From assembly GCF_001570405.1 (NCBI RefSeq), contig NZ_BBYM01000003.1, positions 1-62,744 of the forward strand: a DNA stretch of 62,744 nt. The letters run 5' to 3'. Under the pieces are notes generated by a model, which worked only from the letters and a program-made list of their open reading frames with translations, was not told the origin of the DNA and made no database searches. The position numbers were made by a program, and so were the translations under genes. This document shows, piece after piece, positions 43,241 to 51,206 of this stretch. The stretch is from Microtetraspora niveoalba (lineage in GTDB: Bacteria; Actinomycetota; Actinomycetes; Streptosporangiales; Streptosporangiaceae). Each line of letters opens with the position of its first letter. Within the stretch, counting starts at the first letter, position 1.

Positions 43241-43311
43241 CGGTTGTCTGGAGCATACAGAGGGGGAGGGTGGCGCGCCCACCGTTCCGCTCCGGAGTCT
43301 CCAGAAAAGGC

Positions 43312-43340
43312 ACAGGGCCCGGCTGGACGCCGGGCCCTGT
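43312..43340 (-). terminator. Terminator of array gene F
   Basis: A 12-base perfect stem (ACAGGGCCCGGC and complement) with a five-base loop, about 70-98 bases past the stop of F. Arms match those of gene E's terminator. Confidence 0.8.
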
Positions 43341-43409
43341 TCAGATCAAGCGGTTGGGGCAGGGTTTGGACCCCTGACCCGTGACCACCTGGCTCCCACA
43401 GGCCGGGAA

Positions 43410-44642
43410 CTAGGCGATCGAGCCGGACCAGTTGTTCTTGGCCGCGTTGTAGACACCGTAGGTCTCACCGTCGAAGTACGGGGAGAGGCTGGTGTCGATC
43501 CGCTTGTTGCCGTCACGGTCGGCCACGCCGATGGTGACACCGTTCAGGTAGCCGACCCGGCGGGCGTTGCTGTAGTTGAGCAGCCACGCCGAACCGAGCG
43601 AGCCCTCGCCGGTGAAGGACGACTTGACACCCTGCAGCTCCTCGCCCTTGATGGCCGGCGCGGTAGCGGCGAAGGTCTTGCCGTAGCTCCACTTGAGGGT
43701 CTTGCCGGAGAAGGCCTGGTTGCCGTCCGGGTGGGCGCCGCTCGGGTAGCCGAACACGAAGACCGGCTTGCCGATCTTCTGGTTGTAGGCCAGGCCCTGG
43801 CCACCGACGTTGTCGCCCAGGCGACCGGCGTCGGCGTACTTCCAGACGAAGTAGATCGGGTTGCCCTTCTCGTCCTTGTCCTCGTAGTAGCCCCAGCGGT
43901 GGCCGCCCTTGTCGGCCGCGGCGTAGGCGTCGTACGTCGCCTTGTCGACCTGCTGGAAGCCCGCGTACTGCTTCCGCTCCTCGCGGGACATGCCCTTGAA
44001 GTCCTTGAAGCCGCCGGCCGGGAACTTCAGACCGTTGTAGACGGTCACGAAGGCGTAGTCGCGGTCGCCGTCCTCGTAGACGTCGAAGTCGTAGTGGGTG
44101 AAGGCCTGCTTACCCACGTAGATGCCCCACGGGGTCTTGCCCTGGTAGTAACCCGGCACGAAGACCCAGCGGTCCATCGTGGCGGCGTTGGACACCGTGT
44201 CGTACACGCAGTGACCCGCGGTCGCGACCAGGTTCTTGTAGCCCGACTGCACCGACGTGGCGGAGCACCAGTGCGGCTTCTTGTCGGCGCCGACGAAGAA
44301 CACCTTGCCGGTGGTCTTCGGGAGGTTGACGTTCTTCGACTTGGCAGCGGTCTTCTTCTCGTCGCCAATGGCCGGGACGACGCCGGGCTTGCTGTCCGCA
44401 GCCGGGCCGCCAGTCGAGACGTGCTTGGCCGAGACCTGGGTCTCGACGTTGTACGGCGTGGCCTGAACCAGGTTGGCGGCGTTCTCCGCCGCCCAGAACG
44501 CCACGATGTTCTGCGCGGCGATCTTGTTGGCGGCCAGCGGGGTGCTGGCCACGTCGCCGGCGGCCTGGGCCGGGGCGGCCAGACCGGCGGCCAGGAGGCC
44601 GGCGGTGGCGACGAGGCCACCGAAGGCGAGGGTGCGCTTCAT
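43410..44642 (-). CDS. Array gene F: secreted pseudoprotease, Ser lost
   Basis: 410 residues; signal peptide MKRTLAFGGLVATAGLLAAG to PAQA. His (TAGHCVYD) and Asp (DGDRDYAFV) are kept. The Ser box is TGEGSLGSAW, so catalytic Ser is Leu. The insert is about 65 residues with FQQVDKATYDAY and a charged end. Like H and J it ends its Ser box in GSAW. Start ATG 44642 with AAGGAG. Confidence 0.92.
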   Translation of the reverse strand: MKRTLAFGGLVATAGLLAAGLAAPAQAAGDVASTPLAANKIAAQNIVAFWAAENAANLVQATPYNVETQVSAKHVSTGGPAADSKPGVVPAIGDEKKTAAKSKNVNLPKTTGKVFFVGADKKPHWCSATSVQSGYKNLVATAGHCVYDTVSNAATMDRWVFVPGYYQGKTPWGIYVGKQAFTHYDFDVYEDGDRDYAFVTVYNGLKFPAGGFKDFKGMSREERKQYAGFQQVDKATYDAYAAADKGGHRWGYYEDKDEKGNPIYFVWKYADAGRLGDNVGGQGLAYNQKIGKPVFVFGYPSGAHPDGNQAFSGKTLKWSYGKTFAATAPAIKGEELQGVKSSFTGEGSLGSAWLLNYSNARRVGYLNGVTIGVADRDGNKRIDTSLSPYFDGETYGVYNAAKNNWSGSIA

Positions 44643-44687
44643 GAGGGAACTCCTTGCGCTGTCGTGGGACGCCTCTTGCGCCCCATG

Positions 44688-44928
44688 CGTCAGTAAAGGG
44701 ATGACCGGAAACATACCGGCGCGATCTTGCGAGGGGAAAGCCGTCCGAGGACGCGAGGATGCGACGGGCGCCGCAGAGATCTTTCCGTGACCTTACGTTC
44801 GAATCTGATCTAGGCGGCGAGGAGGGACGCATCTCCGCAGATCAATCACGCGATCGCCGGTGAGATCGTCGCGGTGAAGTTGTTACATCCGAAAGATCCT
44901 GAAAAACGGCTGTGTGAGGTAAAACACA
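44688..44928 (-). promoter_or_regulatory. Gene F upstream region: promoter block, leader motif, CRP-like site
   Basis: 16-mer at 44688-44703, TATGTTT element just upstream, leader motif GATCTGCGGAGATGCGTC at about 44822-44841, and the imperfect palindrome TGTGAGGTAAAACACA at 44913-44928, 278 bp from the ATG. The remaining 44929-45520 of this 1077-bp gap has open frames on both strands but none with a signal, known family or plausible start site. Confidence 0.65.
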
Positions 44929-45522
44929 TTTCCGTCATGGCACCGATAGCGACTCTCTCGCGTCTAACGCGCCCCCGGGCCCGGGGGCGCCCCGCCGGGG
45001 AGCGCCGGAGCCTCCTCTCGAACGGGCCGGTTCACGGTCGCCACGTCTTGCGCCGTACCGTCAGGGGGCCGGCCGAAGGCAGTGCGGTCGCGGAAGGTGG
45101 CGTATTAGGAACCGCCCAAAAAGGTGAGGGGCGGCGGGCCTCGGGTATGCCGAAACGCCAGCGAGACTCGTCGATCGAGGCCGTCCGCCTCGGCGGTGTG
45201 GCGCGCCGCCCGCCGGTGTCCGAAATAGGCCGGGCTCTGGGGCGCGGGCGGCTCCGGTTCAGCCGGTGTCGAAGCGCCCGCGTACGGCCCCTGCCCGGCG
45301 GCCGCCGGGAGCACGCAAGGTGGGGCGTCTCTGATGCGGCGCTTACACCGGGGGCGCGCTCCTGGGGGAGCGGCGGCGGTGAGGCAGCAGCGGTGAGCGG
45401 GAGCCGCCAGGAGACGGAGCGGCGAACCAGGGCGATGGCGGGCCGGGTGGTTCACGGCTTCCGGGGAGGGGCCGGGGCAAGGCTCGGAGACGTCTCACCC
45501 GGAAGCGAACCCGTCCGGAAGC

Positions 45523-45590
45523 GAAGCGGGGCTGAGACGTGAAGCGGGGCTGAGACGTGAAGCGGGGCTGAGACGTGAAGCGGGGCTGGG
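45523..45590. repeat. 18-bp tandem repeat x3.8
   Basis: Units GAAGCGGGGCTGAGACGT start at 45523, 45541 and 45559, with a partial fourth at 45577-45590. They lie directly beyond gene G's terminator, in the longest intergenic gap of the array. Confidence 0.9.
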
Positions 45591-45597
45591 AAAACGA

Positions 45598-45626
45598 AAA
45601 GGCCCGGCTGGGACAGCCGGGCCTTT
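45598..45626 (-). terminator. Terminator of array gene G
   Basis: AAAGGCCCGGCT and its complement (12 pairs) with a five-base loop; ends in TTT on the sense strand. Confidence 0.8.
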
Positions 45627-45719
45627 CGATGAAGCAGGCATAGGTCAGGGTTTGGACCCCTGTGAGAGCAGGGTTTGGACCCCTGCTCTCGTGAACCGCC
45701 GTGTTTCCGCGAGCGGAGA

Positions 45720-46940
45720 CTAGGCGATCGAGCCGGACCAGAGGTTCTTGGCCGCGGCGTAGACGCCGTACAGCTCACCGTCGAAGTACGGCGAGAAGCT
45801 GGTGTCGTAGCGGTTGTTGCTGTCGGTGTCGGAGACGCCGATGGTGACACCGTTCAGGTAGCCGAGGCGGCGGCCGTTGTTGTAGTTCACCAGCCAGGAG
45901 GAGCCGAGGGAGCCCTCACCGGTGAAGGAGGACTTGGTGCCGACGAGCTCCTCGCCCTTGATGGCCGGGGCCTGGACCGCGAAGGTCTTGCCGTAGGTCC
46001 ACTTGAGCGTGTGGCCGGAGAACGCGTGGTTACCGTCCGGGTGCTGGCCGCTCGGGTAGCCGAACACGAAGACCGGCTTGCCGACCTTCTGGTTGTAGGC
46101 CAGACCCTGGCCACCGACGTTGGCGCCCAGAGCGCCCGCGTCCTCGAACTTCCACACCTTGTACTTCCCGCTGCGCGAGATGTAGTGCGGAACCTTGCCG
46201 GCCTTGTCGTAGGCGTCGTAGGTGGCCTTGTCGACCTCGCGGAAGCCCGCGAACTTGTCGAGCTCCTCCCACTTGCGGTCCTGGATCAGACGGAAGACGT
46301 CCGACCAGCCGTTGGCCGGGAACTTGATGCCGTTGTAGACGGTGACGAACGCGTAGTTGCGGTCGGCGTCCTCGTAGACGTCGTAGTCGTAGTGCGTGAA
46401 CGCCTGCTTGCCGACGTAGATGCCCCACGGGGTCTTGCCCTGGTAGTAACCCGGGATGAAGACCCAGTTGTCCAGGGTCTGAGCGTTGGACTCGGTGTCG
46501 TAGACGCAGCTACCCGCGGTCGCGACCAGGTTCTTGTACGCGGCCTGGACCGAGGTGGCGGTGCACCAGTGGGCCTGCTTGTCGGCGCCGATGAAGAACA
46601 CCTTGCCCGTGGTCTTGGGCAGGTTGACGTTCTTCGACTTGGCGGCGGCCTTCTTCTCGTCGCCGATCGCCGGCACGACACCGGGCTTGCTGTCCGGAGC
46701 CGGCCCGCCCTTGGAGACGTGCTTGGCGACGACCTTGGTCTCGACGTTGTACGGCGTGGCGCCCTTCAGAGCCGCGGCGTTCTCGGCGTACCAGAAGGCG
46801 GCGATGTTCTGACCGGCGATGCCGTTGGCGGCCAGCGGGGCGCTGGCGACGTCGCCGGCGGCCTGGGCCGGGGCGGCCAGGCCGGCGGCCAGGAGGCCGG
46901 CGGTGGCGACGAGGCCACCGAAGGCGAGGGTGCGCTTCAT
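45720..46940 (-). CDS. Array gene G: secreted pseudoprotease, all three catalytic residues lost
   Basis: 406 residues; signal peptide MKRTLAFGGLVATAGLLAAG to PAQA. His is Ser (TAGSCVYD), Asp is Asn (DADRNYAFV) and Ser is Leu (TGEGSLGSSW). Still, the scaffold is conserved residue for residue elsewhere, which argues for purifying selection on a non-enzymatic job. Insert about 61 residues with FREVDKATYDAY. The 3' side carries two copies of the 17-mer element and the same stop-flank as E and I. Start ATG 46940 after AAGGAG. Confidence 0.92.
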   Translation of the reverse strand: MKRTLAFGGLVATAGLLAAGLAAPAQAAGDVASAPLAANGIAGQNIAAFWYAENAAALKGATPYNVETKVVAKHVSKGGPAPDSKPGVVPAIGDEKKAAAKSKNVNLPKTTGKVFFIGADKQAHWCTATSVQAAYKNLVATAGSCVYDTESNAQTLDNWVFIPGYYQGKTPWGIYVGKQAFTHYDYDVYEDADRNYAFVTVYNGIKFPANGWSDVFRLIQDRKWEELDKFAGFREVDKATYDAYDKAGKVPHYISRSGKYKVWKFEDAGALGANVGGQGLAYNQKVGKPVFVFGYPSGQHPDGNHAFSGHTLKWTYGKTFAVQAPAIKGEELVGTKSSFTGEGSLGSSWLVNYNNGRRLGYLNGVTIGVSDTDSNNRYDTSFSPYFDGELYGVYAAAKNLWSGSIA

Positions 46941-46985
46941 GGGGAAACTCCTTGGGCTGTCGTGGAGCACTTCCTGCGCTCCAGA

Positions 46986-47229
46986 CGTCAGTAAAGGGAT
47001 GGCCAAAACATACAGCGCGATCTTGGCTCGAAAGCCCTCTGAGTCGACCCTTTTTGGGAGGGTGAAACGACGAGATCATCCCGTTATCCAACTGACTCTG
47101 TGAAACCTGACGTGTCAGGGGTTTGCTTCCCTTGTTTTCGCTGCTCCCGGCCCCGTCCCCGGATTCCTTCGGCGAAGCCTCGGGAGGGAGGTGTTCCGGC
47201 GGCGTCCCAACAATGTGGTGCGGATCACA
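46986..47229 (-). promoter_or_regulatory. Gene G upstream region: promoter block and CRP-like site
   Basis: 16-mer at 46986-47001, TGTATGTTTT next to it (47003-47014), AGATCGCGC upstream of that. TGTGGTGCGGATCACA at 47214-47229 is a CRP-like site with one arm mismatch, 281 bp from the ATG. I could not find the CTGCGG leader motif here. 47230-47449 shows no other feature. Confidence 0.65.
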
Positions 47230-47449
47230 ATGAATCCAGGGCACCGTATCGGTGCGACCCGCGTCTAAGCGCGGCTTCGGTCGGCCGTCCGTTGTCGTTC
47301 CGAATCGACATGATCACTCAGTGCGATGATTTGCGGCCGAGGATGCCGCCCGGGCCGGGCCGCGTCGGTTGCGATTTCCGGAAGCCGTTCAGAACGGATT
47401 CGGTGTGCGGCGTGCCGGGGCTTCGCCATGCCGGCTTCTGAAACGCCAA

Positions 47450-47476
47450 AAAGGCCCGGCTGGCAGCCGGGCCTTT
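47450..47476 (-). terminator. Terminator of array gene H
   Basis: AAAGGCCCGGCT and its complement (12 pairs) with a three-base loop, about 40-65 bases past the stop. Confidence 0.8.
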
Positions 47477-47514
47477 CTGAAACGAGCTAATCGACGAACG
47501 AGCCAGCCGATGAA

Positions 47515-48771
47515 CTAGCTGGGCCGGGGCGACTCGGTCGCGCGGGGCAGAGCCGGCGACTCGAACGGCGTCGCGATCGAGCCGGACCAGAGGTTCTTGG
47601 CCGCGGAGTAGACGCCGTACAGCTCACCGTCGAAGTACGGCGAGAAGCTGGTGTCGTAACGGTTGTTGCCGTCGGTGTCGGAGACGCCGATGGTGACACC
47701 GTTCAGGTAGCCGAGACGGCGGCCGTTGTTGTAGTTCACCAGCCACGCCGAGCCCAGCGAGCCCTCACCGGTGAAGGAGGACTTGGTGCCGACGAGCTCC
47801 TCGCCCTTGATGGCCGGGGCCTGGACCGCGAAGGTCTTGCCGTACGTCCACTTGAGGGTCTGGCCCGAGAACGCCTGGTTGCCGTCCGGGTGCTGCCCGC
47901 TCGGGTAACCGAACACGAAGACCGGCTTGCCGACCTTCTGGTTGTAGGCGAGACCCTGCCCACCCACGTTGGCGCCCAGAGCACCGGCGTCCTGGAACTT
48001 CCAGACGTAGTACCGCTTGCCCTCGTGGCAGTAACGGAACTCCTCGTAGTTCCAACCCTTGAACCACTTCGGGAAGTTGTCGTAGGTCTCCTTGGAGACC
48101 TCCTGCCAAGCGCCGGGCACGTCGGAGAACTTCTTGATCCCGTCGTGCGGCATGTTGAGGCCGTTGTAGACCGTGACGAACGCGTAGTCGCGGTCGCCGT
48201 CCTCGTACACGTCGTAGTCGTAGTGCGTGAACGCCTGCTTGCCGACGTAGATGCCCCACGGGGTCTTGCCCTGGTAGTAGCCGGGCACGAAGACCCAGTT
48301 GTTCATCGTGGCGGCGTTGGACTCGGTGTCGTACACGCAGTGACCCGCGGTCGCGACCAGGTTCTTGTACGCGGACTGCACCGAGGTGGCGGTGCACCAG
48401 TGCGGCTTGCCGTCAGCGGCCCGGAAGAACACCTTGCCGGTGGTCTTGGGCAGGTTGACGTTCTTCGACTTGGCAACGGTCTTCTTCTCGTCGCCGATCG
48501 CCGGGACGACGCCGGGCTTGCTGTCCGCCGCCGGGCCGCCCTTGGAGACGTGCTTGGCGACGACCTTGGTCTCGACGTTGTACGGCGTGGCGTTGATCAG
48601 GTTCGCGCGGTGCTCGGCGAACCAGTAGCCGACGGTGTTCCAGGCCGCCATGCCGTTGGTGGCGAGGGCGTCGCTGGCGACGTCGCCGGCGGCCTGAGCC
48701 GGGGCCGCCAGGCCGGAGGCCAGCAGGCCGGCGGTGGCGACGAGGCCACCGAAAGCCACAATGCGCTTCAT
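47515..48771 (-). CDS. Array gene H: secreted pseudoprotease, Ser lost, C-terminal tail
   Basis: 418 residues; signal peptide MKRIVAFGGLVATAGLLASG to PAQA. His and Asp are kept (TAGHCVYD, DGDRDYAFV), Ser box TGEGSLGSAW, so Ser is Leu. The insert is about 55 residues with WQEVSKETYDNF and a Cys (FRYCHEGKR) unusual for the array. Unlike others it does not stop at WSGSIA; a Pro/Ser-rich tail of 18 residues follows. Start ATG 48771, ribosome-binding AAGGAG. Upstream has the full regulatory set. Confidence 0.92.
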   Translation of the reverse strand: MKRIVAFGGLVATAGLLASGLAAPAQAAGDVASDALATNGMAAWNTVGYWFAEHRANLINATPYNVETKVVAKHVSKGGPAADSKPGVVPAIGDEKKTVAKSKNVNLPKTTGKVFFRAADGKPHWCTATSVQSAYKNLVATAGHCVYDTESNAATMNNWVFVPGYYQGKTPWGIYVGKQAFTHYDYDVYEDGDRDYAFVTVYNGLNMPHDGIKKFSDVPGAWQEVSKETYDNFPKWFKGWNYEEFRYCHEGKRYYVWKFQDAGALGANVGGQGLAYNQKVGKPVFVFGYPSGQHPDGNQAFSGQTLKWTYGKTFAVQAPAIKGEELVGTKSSFTGEGSLGSAWLVNYNNGRRLGYLNGVTIGVSDTDGNNRYDTSFSPYFDGELYGVYSAAKNLWSGSIATPFESPALPRATESPRPS

Positions 48772-48816
48772 GGGGGAACTCCTTGGTCTGTCGTGGGACG
48801 CCTCTTGCGTCCCATG

Positions 48817-49059
48817 CGTCAGGAAAGGGATGCAGGAAAGATAGCGCAGTCGATCACCCATAAGAAGGGGATAAAGGGCCTTCTCCGGGAGGTCCGCCGC
48901 CTTTCTTTTCGGCTGACACGGGGAAAGAGTCCCTGTGGTCCTTCCGGCGCCGGATGGGTGACGCATTCGCGCAGCTAGTCCCCCTGGAACGCCCTTCTTT
49001 CGGGCTTTGTCGTCTCCGCGAACAGAGTTTTGTCAGCATTTCCTGTGAGGCAGATCACA
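48817..49059 (-). promoter_or_regulatory. Gene H upstream region: promoter block, leader motif, CRP-like site
   Basis: 16-mer variant CATCCCTTTCCTGACG at 48817-48832, leader motif CTGCGCGAATGCGTCACC at about 48958-48975, and perfect CRP-like TGTGAGGCAGATCACA with CC/GG extension at 49042-49061, 280 bp from the ATG. From 49062 to 49286 there is nothing else I can name. Confidence 0.75.
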
Positions 49060-49286
49060 GGATTGTCGGGTCGTTGACCATAAGTGGAAAGGACTGTTAT
49101 CGGACGGCGTCGCCCAACCGCCGGGCCGGGTTTACTCCCGGCTCCGGAAACTTTTGCGAAAATAAGCGGGAGGAGGCGGGTAGCGCAGTTCCCGGGGGAG
49201 GGGTGTTGACTCGATCAGGCCGGCCGAGTTCGGTGACAGGAGCCGTTTCGGGCCCTCCGGGAAAGCGGCTCATCCCGGAAATGTGA

Positions 49287-49314
49287 AAGGGCCCGGCTGG
49301 AGAGCCGGGCCCTT
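49287..49314 (-). terminator. Terminator of array gene I
   Basis: AAGGGCCCGGCT and complement (12 pairs), loop GGAG, about 75-100 bases past the stop. Confidence 0.8.
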
Positions 49315-49386
49315 CGATGAAGCAAGGGTGAGAGCAGGGTTTGGACCCCTGCTCTCATTGAATCACCGTGTTTCCGCGAGCGGAGA

Positions 49387-50658
49387 CTAGGCGATCGAGC
49401 CGGACCAGAGGTTCTTGGCCGCGGAGTAGACGCCGTACAGCTCACCGTCGAAGTACGGGGAGAAGCTGGTGTCGTAGCGGTTGTTGCTGTCGGTGTCGGA
49501 GACGCCGATGGTGACACCGTTGAGGTAGCCGAGGCGGCGGCCGTTGTTGTAGTTCACCAGCCAGGAGGAGCCGAGGGCGCCCTCACCGGTGAAGGAGGAC
49601 TTGGTGCCGACGAGCTCCTCGCCCTTGATGGCCGGGGCCTGGACCGCAAAGGTCTTGCCGTACGTCCACTTGAGGGTCTTGCCGGAGAACGCCTGGTTGC
49701 CGTCCGGGTGCTGGCCGCTCGGGTAGCCGAACACGAAGACCGGCTTGCCGACCTTCTGGTTGTAGGCCAGACCCTGGCCACCGACGTTGGCGCCCAGAGC
49801 ACCCGCGTCAGCGAACTTGAGGACCTTGTAGACCCACTTGCCGTCCTTCTGGTAGGCGTAGTGGGGAAGGACGTGCTCGTCGTGGTACGCCTTGAAGGTG
49901 GCCTCGTCGACCTCCTGGAAGCCGACGTACTGCTCGAGCTCGGCCCACTTCTTGTTCTCGATCAGGTCCCACACGCCGGAGAAGCCGTCGTGCGGCATCT
50001 TCAGGCCGTTGTAGACCGTGACGAACGCGTAGTTGCGGTCGGCGTCCTCGTACACGTCGTAGTCGTAGTGCGTGAACGCCTGCTTGCCGACGTAGATGCC
50101 CCACGGGGTCTTGCCCTGGTAGTAACCCGGGACGAAGATCCAGTTCTCGAGGGTGGCCTTGTTCGACTCGGTGTCGTAGACGCAGCTACCCGCGGTGGCG
50201 ACCAGGTTCTTGTAGGTCGACTGGATCGAGGTGGCGGTGCACCAGTGCGGGTTCTTGGCCTTGGGGTACTTGTGACCGCGGGGGCCCTTCACCCACTCGA
50301 AACCGTCGGCGAAGAACACCTTGCCCGTGGTCTTGGGCAGGTTGACGTTCTTCGACTTGGCGGCGGCCTTCTTCTCGTCGCCGATCGCCGGCACGACGCC
50401 CGGCTTGCTGTCGGCCGCGGGCCCGCCCTTGGAGACGTGCTTCGCGACAACCTTGGTCTCCACGTTGTACGGCGTGGCGTTGATCAGGTTGGCGGCGTTC
50501 TCCGCGAACCACAGCGCGGCGATGTTCTTGGCGTTGATGCCGGTGGCGGCCAGCGGCTTGCTGGCGACGTCGCCGGTGGCCTGGGCCGGGGCGGAAAGGC
50601 CCGCCGCCAGCAGGCCGGCGGTGGCGACGAGGCCACCGAAGGCGAGAGTGCGCTTCAT
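49387..50658 (-). CDS. Array gene I: secreted pseudoprotease, all three catalytic residues lost
   Basis: 423 residues; signal peptide MKRTLAFGGLVATAGLLAAG to PAQA. His is Ser (TAGSCVYD), Asp is Asn (DADRNYAFV), Ser is Leu (TGEGALGSSW). Insert about 64 residues with FQEVDEATFKAY. It also has an extra stretch just after VFF (DGFEWVKGPRGHKYPKAKN) that lengthens the loop before HWCTATS, a second variable position. Its 3' flank matches E and G. Start ATG 50658 after AAGGAG. Confidence 0.92.
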   Translation of the reverse strand: MKRTLAFGGLVATAGLLAAGLSAPAQATGDVASKPLAATGINAKNIAALWFAENAANLINATPYNVETKVVAKHVSKGGPAADSKPGVVPAIGDEKKAAAKSKNVNLPKTTGKVFFADGFEWVKGPRGHKYPKAKNPHWCTATSIQSTYKNLVATAGSCVYDTESNKATLENWIFVPGYYQGKTPWGIYVGKQAFTHYDYDVYEDADRNYAFVTVYNGLKMPHDGFSGVWDLIENKKWAELEQYVGFQEVDEATFKAYHDEHVLPHYAYQKDGKWVYKVLKFADAGALGANVGGQGLAYNQKVGKPVFVFGYPSGQHPDGNQAFSGKTLKWTYGKTFAVQAPAIKGEELVGTKSSFTGEGALGSSWLVNYNNGRRLGYLNGVTIGVSDTDSNNRYDTSFSPYFDGELYGVYSAAKNLWSGSIA

Positions 50659-50702
50659 GGGGAACTCCTTGGGCTGTCGTGGAACGCATCTTGCGTCCCA
50701 TG

Positions 50703-50929
50703 CGTCAGTAAAGGGATGGAGGAACCATACAGTCGCCGCAGTCCCCTTAAAACCGGCATAAGTCGTCATTTGTCGGCACGCTGAGTCCCCGCGCGTGAAC
50801 CTGGTCGCGACGAAGGGGGTGAAGGGGTGGCCATCGCCGCAGCTAGGCGATCACGGGACCTTCTTTCGCGCTGACGTATCTGCCATTCCTCTGGTTCCCC
50901 GCCATGGGTTACATGTGACGCGAATCACA
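50703..50929 (-). promoter_or_regulatory. Gene I upstream region: promoter block, leader motif, CRP-like site
   Basis: 16-mer at 50703-50718 with TGTATGGTT next upstream, leader motif CTGCGGCGATGGCC at about 50829-50842, and the perfect CRP-like TGTGACGCGAATCACA at 50914-50929, 263 bp from the ATG. 50930-51165 holds no recognisable feature. Confidence 0.75.
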
Positions 50930-51165
50930 CATGTTGTGTTCAGGTTGAGCTCTCGCGCCCGCTCCCTTTGACCTTCCCTTGAAGCCCTGTCAAGCCTTCT
51001 ACCTGCGTGTTTTCGCATGACCCCTGACTTCGATCTGTCATGCGCGCGCGTGGAGCGACGGGGCCGGTACCCCTGTCGTCGAAATTCGCAGAATCGACCT
51101 AATCGGACAGCGACGCTTTGTGGACGGCGGAGGTTTACCGGCCAAGTCTATAAATTTAATGAAAA

Positions 51166-51192
51166 AAGGGCCCGGCTCGGAGCCGGGCCCTT
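51166..51192 (-). terminator. Terminator of array gene J
   Basis: AAGGGCCCGGCT and complement (12 pairs) with a CGG loop, 15-40 bases past the stop; A/T-rich on the far side. Confidence 0.8.
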
Positions 51193-51206
51193 CTCTCGGG
51201 CGGGTG

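Noticed and set aside
44874-45542. Possible 222-residue gene between F and G
   Set aside because: Arg/Gly/Ala-rich, no ribosome-binding site, signal or family; ends in the 18-bp repeat. The opposite 116-residue frame is no better.
45669-45685. tRNA-like 3' fragment (GGTTTGGACCCC)
   Set aside because: It looks like a T-arm, but there is no acceptor partner, anticodon arm or CCA. It is the 17-mer UTR element.
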